NCBI GenBank assembly: GCA_964449835.1
Contig: CAYVBZ010000083.1
Coordinates: forward strand, 1 to 7,082
Direction: 5' to 3'
Length of the DNA: 7,082 nucleotides
DNA from: JABDGC01 sp964449835
GTDB lineage: Bacteria; Pseudomonadota; Gammaproteobacteria; DSM-16500
Position numbers and translations under genes: made by a program. This document shows, in pieces, positions 1 to 5,641 of this stretch (positions are counted from its first letter, which is position 1; each line of letters opens with the position of its first letter). The notes beneath the pieces were generated by a model that was given only the letters and a program-made list of their open reading frames with translations, had not been told where the DNA came from and did not search any database.

Positions 1-43
1 CGGATTTTGAGTCCGGCGCGGCTACCAGTTCCGCCACCCCGGC
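1..43 (-). tRNA. tRNA-Leu, anticodon CAA, partial (5' half only)
   Basis: Read on the minus strand, positions 43 to 1 give the first 43 bases of a class II tRNA. They begin GCCGGGGTGGCGGAACTGG, which matches the acceptor strand, the U8 region and the D arm with its invariant GG. The anticodon stem CCGGA/TCCG(G) encloses the loop CTCAAAA, so the anticodon is CAA at window positions 9-7, reading UUG leucine codons. The GCCGGGGTGGCGGAA opening is typical of bacterial tRNA-Leu. The last stem base, variable arm, T arm and 3' end lie beyond the left edge. It has its own promoter just upstream. Confidence 0.93.
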
Positions 44-57
44 ATATGAAGCGCACT

Positions 58-85
58 AGTATAGCAAAGCGGGGGAGTTCGTCAA
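58..85 (-). promoter_or_regulatory. sigma70-type promoter of the tRNA-Leu gene
   Basis: On the minus strand there is a -35 box TTGACG (85-80), a 16-base spacer and a -10 box TATACT (63-58). The -10 is preceded by TGC, as in an extended -10. The following bases, AGTGCGC, give a GC-rich discriminator like those of stringently controlled stable-RNA promoters. Transcription should start near 51, about 8 bases before the tRNA 5' end. The -35 box overlaps the stop codon of the upstream carrier-like gene (84-82). I see no terminator between the two, so read-through from that gene into the tRNA is possible. Confidence 0.75.
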
Positions 86-1038
86 TGTGCAGGCCGTCTT
101 CTGGCTAAGCTATCACTGGTTTTTTCCGCTTTTTCCTGAGAATCCCGCTGTGCATCTCGTTTTACCGGACTGAAGAATAGCGTCAGGGAGTTGCTTTTGG
201 TTTCAGCATAGAAGCGAAACTCGTCCTCTATGTTCTGATACAACCAGTAACTCACAGCGGCACGCGGGACTGCGGTCACGAGCCTGAACCCAAGACCATG
301 GTAGAGGGCTGAGATGCCGCCTTTTGCTCGCAGGCCCCTCACGGTTTCTCGAATGCCCTGCGGCGGTTCTGCAGCCTGAATATGGGTTTTGACCAGATCT
401 GCCGGATAAGCAGCCAGGACGCCAAAAAGAGGACAGACGGTTGAGTTGACCAACTTTTGATGGGCCGACAGGGGTTCATTGTCCTGGCATTTGAAAATGC
501 TATGCCTCAATAAACTATTTGCTGTGAAAAAAGCGCCTGTCCCAATACTGTTCCTGACCAGGGTGATGCCGGTGGCCTTGAAGGGATGGGCCTTCTGCTG
601 CTGCCATAGTACCCTGTAGGAAACAGTGCTGTATTGGATGCGTTGTTTGTTGACTTTGAGCGTGTCCAGAGGCGTCAGGCATAAGGCTGTCAGGGCGCCT
701 GTCAGGGCGCCTGCCATTGTATGAAGCAAGACAGGGTTGGCTGAAGGAATTTCTTTTTTCAATTCGCTGGCAATAAAGGGCTCGCCAGCGAATTTAAAAG
801 AACGGTTGATTGCCTTGATGAAAGGAGTCATCCCTATCCCCTGATACATGGAGAGGACATTCCGGTGAAAATATCGGACCTGAGACAAACGGTAAGGCAG
901 AACTTGTTCTCCAAGCTGCATACGGCGGACGAGGGTCTCAGGTGGATAAAAGATGACCGAGTCCAAGAGTGCGCTGCTTAAGGCGGCGCTTAAATTGACA
1001 GTGAGGGTGATCTTTGCAGCGTCTTTTTCAGTTGCCAT
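82..1038 (-). CDS. mitochondrial carrier family (SLC25-like) protein, candidate secreted effector
   Basis: A 318-residue protein with the three-fold repeat of mitochondrial carriers, which normally exchange nucleotides, cofactors or metabolites across the mitochondrial inner membrane. The PX[DE]XX[KR] signatures are PLDTLK at residues 123-128 and PADLVK at 212-217. A degenerate first copy, PPETLV-R, lies at 32-38 with Val where the usual Arg/Lys sits. Repeats 1 and 3 also keep the aromatic-x-Gly element after the matrix helix (MYQG about 64-67, LYHG about 246-249). Length fits the ~300-residue family plus a hydrophilic tail of about 38 residues (281-318) rich in Lys, Arg, Glu and Ser. The ATG at 1038 is preferred over an upstream ATG at 1107 because GAGAGG lies 7 bases before it and the conserved repeat starts soon after. 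Known: Legionella LncP is a carrier of this kind delivered by the Dot/Icm type IV system. Inferred: this protein may be secreted likewise. The substrate cannot be read from the sequence. Confidence 0.88.
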   Translation of the reverse strand: MATEKDAAKITLTVNLSAALSSALLDSVIFYPPETLVRRMQLGEQVLPYRLSQVRYFHRNVLSMYQGIGMTPFIKAINRSFKFAGEPFIASELKKEIPSANPVLLHTMAGALTGALTALCLTPLDTLKVNKQRIQYSTVSYRVLWQQQKAHPFKATGITLVRNSIGTGAFFTANSLLRHSIFKCQDNEPLSAHQKLVNSTVCPLFGVLAAYPADLVKTHIQAAEPPQGIRETVRGLRAKGGISALYHGLGFRLVTAVPRAAVSYWLYQNIEDEFRFYAETKSNSLTLFFSPVKRDAQRDSQEKAEKTSDSLARRRPAH

Positions 1039-1045
1039 TGGGCAG

Positions 1046-1051
1046 CCTCTC
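1046..1051 (-). promoter_or_regulatory. ribosome binding site deciding the carrier-gene start
   Basis: GAGAGG on the minus strand, 7 bases upstream of the ATG at 1038. The longer reading frame from the ATG at 1107 has no equally placed purine tract. It would also add 23 Cys/His/aromatic-rich residues absent from carriers and overlap the start of the divergent protease gene. Confidence 0.6.
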
Positions 1052-1069
1052 AAGTACCAAAATGAGTTT

Positions 1070-1078
1070 TGATATGCT
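1070..1078 (+). promoter_or_regulatory. possible extended -10 promoter for the CPBP protease gene
   Basis: TGATATGCT fits an extended -10 element (TGn followed by TATGCT). No good -35 box lies 16-18 bases upstream. Transcription would start around 1085, at or just before the start codon, so the message would be leaderless or nearly so. That agrees with the lack of a Shine-Dalgarno sequence. The case rests on a single short motif. Confidence 0.3.
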
Positions 1079-1083
1079 AACTT

Positions 1084-1758
1084 GTGACAATGAATCTCCT
1101 CGCACAAGCCTTTAAATCAACGCCAGTTTTAATTGGCTTGTCCATTCTGCTTGTTTTTATAGAATTTAATGTAGGGACCGTTTTCTCCCGCCAGTTTAAC
1201 CGGATATTTAACATAAGAGAAGTGGCCCCTTTTACTTATCTCGTAGCCTATACCTTCGTTTTTCTGTTTTTTCTGCCTTTGTTGGTCCGCAAATATCTTG
1301 CCAAAACCTCGCTTCGCGACCTTGGCCTGCGTTTTCCGGAAAACAAGAAAAAAGCATTGTTATTCATGTTTTTTGCTTTGTTGATTTTGATTCCGGTTGC
1401 ATATTATTCCGCTCAATTCAAAACGGTCCAAAGGTTTTATTCTCTGAAAGACACGCCGCTTTATTTTGTTTTTTTTCTTTTGCTCGCTATGCCTCCCTAT
1501 TATTTTGCCGAAGAATTTTTTTTCCGGGGGTTTTTATTTTTGGGTCTTTGGAGAAATCTGGGCTGGCACAGTTATTGGGTCACCGAGATGATTTTTACCT
1601 GGGCGCATACCGGCAAACCCATGATTGAACTGCTGATTTCTTTTCCTGCCGGTATGGTCTTGAATTATCTGACTTTACATACGCGGTCCATTTATCCTGC
1701 GATGGTGGTCCATTTTATAGTGGGCGCTTTGCTGATGATTTTGGTAACGTTCCGCTGA
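1084..1758 (+). CDS. CPBP-family intramembrane protease (CAAX protease/Abi type)
   Basis: A very hydrophobic 224-residue protein with about six membrane segments (roughly residues 13-34, 48-68, 90-110, 125-141, 181-197 and 203-221). The family motifs appear in order: EExxxR as EEFFFR at 143-148, FxxxH as FTWAH at 171-175, and the last His at 210 in HFIVG. In this family (PF02517) the Glu and His residues form the intramembrane active site. Characterised members cleave prenylated CAAX proteins (Rce1) or process bacteriocins or membrane regulators; the bacterial substrate cannot be predicted. The last motif is usually HxxxN/B but here ends in Gly. An in-frame TAA at 1078-1080 limits the start to GTG 1084 or ATG 1090, and neither has a Shine-Dalgarno sequence. 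The gene diverges from the carrier-like gene across 45 bases and converges on priA, with stop codons 3 bases apart and no visible terminator hairpin. Confidence 0.88.
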   Translation: MTMNLLAQAFKSTPVLIGLSILLVFIEFNVGTVFSRQFNRIFNIREVAPFTYLVAYTFVFLFFLPLLVRKYLAKTSLRDLGLRFPENKKKALLFMFFALLILIPVAYYSAQFKTVQRFYSLKDTPLYFVFFLLLAMPPYYFAEEFFFRGFLFLGLWRNLGWHSYWVTEMIFTWAHTGKPMIELLISFPAGMVLNYLTLHTRSIYPAMVVHFIVGALLMILVTFR

Positions 1759-1761
1759 CCT

Positions 1762-3807
1762 TTATCCAAATTCCAAGGGGTCCACATCGACAGCCCAGTG
1801 AATGCGCATTTTATTTGAGAGTTGTTCCACTTTTCGCAACAGCGCGCGTAAAAAGGATTGCAGGGTTTTTTTCTGTTCGGCCTGCAATAAGAGCTGCATG
1901 CGATGACGGCCGGCACGGCGGGCCATGAGCGCTGCAACAGGACCACGGACTTCGACCGCGCCCCCCAAACTCAAGGCCAGTGTTTTGACCTCGCCCAGAA
2001 ATTTTTCCACTTCCGGCAAGCGATGGGCTTCGGCGTGGAATAAAGCCAAGCATGAATAAGGCGGCAAAACAGCTTGTTCCCGCTCGGAGAGTAAAGCTTT
2101 AGCAACAGCTTGATAGTTTCCTTGTTGGAGCAATTGAATGAAAGGATGCTCGGGATGACGGGTCTGGATCCAGACTTCGCCAGGTTTACTTGCCCTGCCC
2201 GCGCGTCCCGCTACCTGTAAAAGCAACTGTCCTAAACGTTCTGCGGCACGGAAATCGCTGCTGAATAAACCGTAATCGGAGTCAATAATGCCGACTAAAG
2301 TTACGTTGGGAAAATGATGTCCTTTGGCAACCATTTGTGTGCCCAGCAAAATGCGGCTTTTGCCTTGGTGAATATCTGAAAGCAGTTCTTCCATTTTGCC
2401 TTTACGGCGTGTGCTGTCGCGATCGAGCCGGCTTAGTGGATAAGCCGGAAAATGTTTTTGCAAAGCTTGTTCCAAACGCTCGGTGCCGAGCCCCAAGGCC
2501 TGCAACTCTTTTTCGCCGCAAGCTTCACAGCGGCTGGGGACTGGCTTTTGGGCCTCGCAATGATGGCAGTGCAAGCGAGGGGGTTGTAAATGATAAGTTA
2601 GGCGGGCGTCGCAATGTTGGCAGACCGCCATCCACCCACAGGCATGACAAATTAAGACCGGCGAAAAACCGCGGCGATTTAAAAAAAGTAAAACTTGGTT
2701 GCCGGCCTGCAATTGGGTGGAGATTCCTTGTAATAATTCAGGGGACAAGCCCTCTTCAAGCTGTTGCCGGCGGAGGTCTACAATACGAAACTGAGGCAGG
2801 CTGGCGCCGCCGGCGCGTTCGGGCAAGGTATAGTAATGATAAGGGCCTTGCCAAGAACGATGCAGCGTTTCAAGTGAAGGTGTTGCTGAACCCAGAAGAA
2901 TGGGCACACTTGCCTCCCGTGCGCGCCAAATGGCAAGGTCACGGGCATTATAACGAAAGCCTTCATGCTGTTTGAAGGAGGGATCGTGTTCTTCATCGAC
3001 GATGATCAAACCTAAATGCGGCAGTGGCGCAAAGACTGCGGAGCGTGTGCCGATTAAAATGCAAGCTTCGCCCGAGCGCGCTGACAACCAGGCTTGTAGG
3101 CGTGCTTTTTCGCTCAACCCTGAATGTAAGGCGGCGATAGGCAAAGCAAAACGTTCCCGGAAACGTGCCAAGGTTTGCGGCGTGAGGTTGATTTCAGGAA
3201 TGAGGACCAAGGCCTGCTTGCCTTGATTCAGCACTTTTTGGATGGCATGTAAATAGACTTCTGTTTTTCCACTGCCCGTTACACCATGAACGGTAAAGAC
3301 AGAAAAACGGTCTGCTGCTGCGTTCACGGCTTGAACGAGTTCTGCTTGTTTTTCATTGAGACAATGGGGCCGCGTACAAGCTGCGCTTGGGATGGCTGCC
3401 GCCGGTTTTTTACGCTTCACTTCAGGCGGCTTCCCTTGACGCAAATGCGCAGGCAACGCCGCGGCCAAGACTTCGCCGACGGGGTGATGATAATAATCCG
3501 CGGCCCAGAGGCAAAGTTTCAAGATTTCGGGGGACAAAATGGGACTGCTGTCTAAGACGGCCTCAATGGGTTTGAGCTGTTTTAGATCCAGCGTGGTCTC
3601 GGAAACGGTTTCAAGATAAACCCCGATAAGCTGTCGCCTTTGAAAAGGAACGCGGACACGCAGGCCGGCTTGTAAAGAAGCGAGGTCCATTTCCTCTTCT
3701 GGCAAATAGTCAAAGACCGTCCGCAAGGGGAGAGGTAGGGCTATTTTTAAAATTTTCAATGGCTTAGACAATGATTGCTCCAGTTGGCTTGTGGGCCTGT
3801 CTGCCAT
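1762..3807 (-). CDS. priA: primosomal protein N' (replication restart helicase PriA)
   Basis: A 681-residue 3'-to-5' superfamily 2 DNA helicase that recognises stalled or repaired forks and starts reloading of the replicative helicase. The N-terminal 3'-end-binding domain opens with ALPLPL at residues 23-28 followed by VFDYLP. The helicase core shows Walker A GVTGSGKT at 175-182, the DEEH box at 271-274, GSATPS at 306-311, and motif VI QVAGRAGR at 531-538. Eight cysteines at 387, 390, 396, 399, 414, 417, 427 and 430 form the two zinc-binding knuckles characteristic of PriA. It is about 50 residues shorter than the E. coli protein but all key motifs are intact. The start at 3807 leaves about 20 residues before the conserved domain, with only a weak GAGA purine tract upstream, so the exact start is less certain than the identity. 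Confidence 0.98.
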   Translation of the reverse strand: MADRPTSQLEQSLSKPLKILKIALPLPLRTVFDYLPEEEMDLASLQAGLRVRVPFQRRQLIGVYLETVSETTLDLKQLKPIEAVLDSSPILSPEILKLCLWAADYYHHPVGEVLAAALPAHLRQGKPPEVKRKKPAAAIPSAACTRPHCLNEKQAELVQAVNAAADRFSVFTVHGVTGSGKTEVYLHAIQKVLNQGKQALVLIPEINLTPQTLARFRERFALPIAALHSGLSEKARLQAWLSARSGEACILIGTRSAVFAPLPHLGLIIVDEEHDPSFKQHEGFRYNARDLAIWRAREASVPILLGSATPSLETLHRSWQGPYHYYTLPERAGGASLPQFRIVDLRRQQLEEGLSPELLQGISTQLQAGNQVLLFLNRRGFSPVLICHACGWMAVCQHCDARLTYHLQPPRLHCHHCEAQKPVPSRCEACGEKELQALGLGTERLEQALQKHFPAYPLSRLDRDSTRRKGKMEELLSDIHQGKSRILLGTQMVAKGHHFPNVTLVGIIDSDYGLFSSDFRAAERLGQLLLQVAGRAGRASKPGEVWIQTRHPEHPFIQLLQQGNYQAVAKALLSEREQAVLPPYSCLALFHAEAHRLPEVEKFLGEVKTLALSLGGAVEVRGPVAALMARRAGRHRMQLLLQAEQKKTLQSFLRALLRKVEQLSNKMRIHWAVDVDPLEFG

Positions 3808-3841
3808 ACTTTATATCTCTATGCCTGATTAAGCGAGGGGC

Positions 3842-3847
3842 AGTATA
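3842..3847 (-). promoter_or_regulatory. putative -10 box of the priA promoter
   Basis: TATACT on the minus strand, 34 bases upstream of the priA ATG, is a 5/6 match to the -10 consensus and would give a leader of about 28 bases. The sequence 17 bases further upstream (GTATCA) is a poor -35 box, so this call rests on the -10 and its position. Confidence 0.4.
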
Positions 3848-3891
3848 CAGAACAAATCAAAGCCTGATACTCTAGGGGCTACTTTAAAATT

Positions 3892-3980
3892 CGTCATTGC
3901 GAGCACAGCGCGGCAAATCCAAAATATCTCTGCTTATTGAATGATCGTTATGGATTTGCCGCGCTGCGCTCGCAATGACG
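3892..3980. repeat. 89-bp palindromic repeat element (CGTCATTGCGAGC type)
   Basis: Two 30-base arms, 3892-3921 and 3951-3980, are inverted copies differing at one base: A at 3905 where the other arm implies G. They flank a 29-base AT-rich centre (3922-3950). Each arm starts CGTCATTGCGAGC and ends GGCAAATCCA as read inward. From memory, repeats with this opening occur in many copies in Rickettsia and other host-associated bacteria, but I cannot check that here. The shape fits a short non-autonomous mobile element or a REP-type unit. It fills most of the gap between priA and yigI. It ends 8 bases before the yigI ribosome binding site and contains an in-frame ATG (3975) that would add nine residues to YigI. 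Confidence 0.85.
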
Positions 3981-3988
3981 GCACTAGC

Positions 3989-3994
3989 AGGAAG
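3989..3994 (+). promoter_or_regulatory. ribosome binding site deciding the yigI start
   Basis: AGGAAG lies 7 bases before the ATG at 4002. The alternative in-frame ATG at 3975 is inside the right arm of the palindrome, with no purine tract upstream. The start at 4002 gives exactly 155 residues, the length I recall for E. coli YigI. Confidence 0.7.
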
Positions 3995-4001
3995 TCTACT
4001 T

Positions 4002-4469
4002 ATGGAAAAATTAACGCTGCCCTCTTCTTTCTCCGCCCGCGAGTTTAATGACATTTTTTGCAAGATCCCCTTCAACCAGACCATTGGCGCGGAATTGATT
4101 TCCGTGGAAGAAGACCATGTGGTCGTGCATTTTGATATGAAAAAAGAGCTGGTCGGCAATTTTTTTCACGGCATTTTGCATGGCGGCGTGATTTCAGCTG
4201 TGTTGGACGCAACCGCGGGTGCCGCGGTTTTGGCGAGCGCAGTGCATAAACATCCCGGCAAAAATGTATCGGAATTGACGGCTGTTCTTTCTAAAGCCAG
4301 CACTGTTGGACTTTCTGTTCACTTCATTCGCCCCGGCAAAGGCGAGCGCTTCATCGCCAAAGCTTGGGTCACGCATAGCGGCAACAAATTATCTTTTGCC
4401 CGCATGGAACTCTACAATCAAGATTTTTCTTTAATCGCAACCGGCGAAGCAACCTATTTGCTTGGATAA
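4002..4469 (+). CDS. yigI: YigI-type hotdog-fold acyl-CoA thioesterase
   Basis: A 155-residue single-domain hotdog thioesterase of the PaaI-like group, expected to hydrolyse medium- to long-chain acyl-CoA to free fatty acid and CoA in the cytoplasm. The signature is the catalytic-loop stretch VGNFFHGILHGGV (residues 51-63) with the HGG at 60-62, followed by Asp69 in the central helix. Further landmarks shared with E. coli YigI as I remember it are PFNQTIGAEL (23-32), RPGKGERF (110-117), GNKLSFARMELYN (127-139) and the C-terminal ATYLLG. The whole length aligns without gaps at the ends. The gene stands alone between the palindromic repeat and the lysine operon; the 50-base gap to the next gene and a possible promoter there suggest separate transcription. 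Its own promoter is unclear and would have to lie in or before the repeat. Confidence 0.93.
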   Translation: MEKLTLPSSFSAREFNDIFCKIPFNQTIGAELISVEEDHVVVHFDMKKELVGNFFHGILHGGVISAVLDATAGAAVLASAVHKHPGKNVSELTAVLSKASTVGLSVHFIRPGKGERFIAKAWVTHSGNKLSFARMELYNQDFSLIATGEATYLLG

Positions 4470-4486
4470 GCAATAGTGATTATGAT
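4458..4486 (+). promoter_or_regulatory. putative promoter of the lysine-degradation operon
   Basis: TTGCTT (4458-4463), a 17-base spacer and TATGAT (4481-4486) give a 3/6 -35 and a 5/6 -10 at ideal spacing. Transcription would start near 4493 with a leader of about 27 bases ending in a strong Shine-Dalgarno sequence. The -35 lies in the last codons of yigI. I see no clear operator. Confidence 0.4.
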
Positions 4487-4507
4487 GGCCTGGATTAAAA
4501 TACGCTT

Positions 4508-4513
4508 AAGGAG
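4508..4513 (+). promoter_or_regulatory. strong ribosome binding site of the lysine dehydrogenase gene
   Basis: AAGGAG, 6 bases before the ATG at 4520. It is the best Shine-Dalgarno match in the window and fixes the start. Confidence 0.8.
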
Positions 4514-4519
4514 AAATAT

Positions 4520-5641
4520 ATGCGACAAGTACTCGTCGTCGGCGCGGGACAAATTGGATCCCTGATTGCCTTTTTATTAGCGAACACCAACGATTATCAA
4601 GTACATCTCGCCGATCTCAATCCGGAGAACATCAATATAAAACGACTGCCGAAGCTGACGCGGTTAAATATAGTTTCACTGGATGCGAGCAAGGACAGCG
4701 ACCTCAGCCAGTTTATTCAAAAAAATGAAATCAGCGCGGTGATTTCTTCTTTACCGTATTTTGCAAATGTTCCAGTGGCGAAAGCGGCGCAACAGTGCAA
4801 AATTCATTATTTTGACTTGACGGAAGACGTTGAAACCACCAAAGCGATCACAGAACTTGCCAAAAACGCAAAAAATGCTTTTGTGCCGCAATGCGGGCTG
4901 GCGCCGGGTTTCATTAGTATTGTCGCCAATCAACTGATGCGCCGTTTTCCTTCGGAAATTGATGCCGTTAAAATGCGCGTGGGGGCTTTGCCGACCAACA
5001 TTAGCAATGCGCTGCAGTATTCACTGACCTGGTCGATTGACGGCTTGATTAATGAATATGGCAATCCCTGTCATGGCATTGAGCATGGCAAAGAAACGAT
5101 GCTCTTGCCGCTCGATGATTTAGAGGAAATTAAAATTGATGGCTTGACCTATGAGGCCTTCAACACTTCCGGCGGCGTCGGCAGTTTGGTTAATACTTAT
5201 CTTGGTAAAGTCAATTATCTCAGCTACAAGACCATTCGTTATCCAGGGCATTGCAATAAAATACGCTTTTTGATGCAAGACTTAAAACTGAATCATGACC
5301 GCAACACGCTGAAACGTATTTTGGAAAACTCCATTCCACGAACGTATCAGGATGTTGTTTTGGTTTATGTCTCTGTCACCGGCATGCAAGGCAATCAATT
5401 TATTGAAGAAAATTATGTGAAAAAATTCTACCCTAAGACGCTGGATGGGATTCGTTGGTCTGCCATTCAGATGACTACCGCTTCTTCGATTTGCGCGGCG
5501 GTGGACTTGGTTATGGACAATCCGGACAGCTATCATGGTTTTGTTCGGCAAGAACAATTTGGCCTGGAAGATCTGCTGACCAACCGCTTTGGGCAATATT
5601 ACTCTGACACCACCATTCAAAAAGAGGTTTATGTTCCATGA
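4520..5641 (+). CDS. L-lysine 6-dehydrogenase / saccharopine dehydrogenase family enzyme
   Basis: A 373-residue NAD(P)-dependent oxidoreductase of the saccharopine dehydrogenase family. The Rossmann motif VGAGQIG is at residues 7-13, and Asp32 at the end of the second strand suggests NAD rather than NADP. The family landmark CGLAPGF is at 125-131; the substrate domain has AFNTSGG (213-219) and YKTIRYPGH (236-244). These, and the length, resemble the single-domain lysine 6-dehydrogenases more than the ~450-residue saccharopine reductases, judged from memory. Lysine 6-dehydrogenase deaminates L-lysine to 2-aminoadipate 6-semialdehyde, which cyclises to piperideine-6-carboxylate; saccharopine dehydrogenase reaches the same product from saccharopine. 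Either fits the next gene, which oxidises that product. The two genes overlap by 4 bases (ATGA), implying coupled translation. No lysine-ketoglutarate reductase is visible in the window, which slightly favours the direct lysine route. Confidence 0.85.
   Translation: MRQVLVVGAGQIGSLIAFLLANTNDYQVHLADLNPENINIKRLPKLTRLNIVSLDASKDSDLSQFIQKNEISAVISSLPYFANVPVAKAAQQCKIHYFDLTEDVETTKAITELAKNAKNAFVPQCGLAPGFISIVANQLMRRFPSEIDAVKMRVGALPTNISNALQYSLTWSIDGLINEYGNPCHGIEHGKETMLLPLDDLEEIKIDGLTYEAFNTSGGVGSLVNTYLGKVNYLSYKTIRYPGHCNKIRFLMQDLKLNHDRNTLKRILENSIPRTYQDVVLVYVSVTGMQGNQFIEENYVKKFYPKTLDGIRWSAIQMTTASSICAAVDLVMDNPDSYHGFVRQEQFGLEDLLTNRFGQYYSDTTIQKEVYVP

Noticed and set aside
1..43. The tRNA gene as an integration site of a genomic island carrying the carrier gene
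   Set aside because: Integrases usually use the 3' half of a tRNA, which is off the window. The carrier lies on the 5' side, and no integrase or repeated tRNA fragment is seen.
1039..1107. N-terminal extension of the carrier protein from an ATG at 1107
   Set aside because: It has no suitably placed ribosome binding site, overlaps the divergent protease start, and adds a Cys/His/Trp-rich peptide unlike any carrier; the ATG at 1038 has a GAGAGG at 7 bases.
1741..1800. A shared terminator between the convergent protease and priA genes
   Set aside because: I found no stable hairpin with a T run in or around the 3-base gap.
2337..3555. Several open frames on the plus strand across priA (2337-2975, 2972-3226, 3286-3555, 3387-3575)
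   Set aside because: They lie antisense to a priA with every motif intact. Their translations are rich in Arg, Cys and Pro and show no domain.
3892..3980. The palindrome as a Rho-independent terminator
   Set aside because: The loop is 29 bases, there is no T run after the right arm, and only a TTTT within AATTTTAAAG on the minus side. No gene is transcribed into it on that strand.
3975..4001. yigI start at the ATG at 3975
   Set aside because: That ATG is part of the repeat arm and lacks a ribosome binding site; the ATG at 4002 has AGGAAG at 7 bases and gives the family length.
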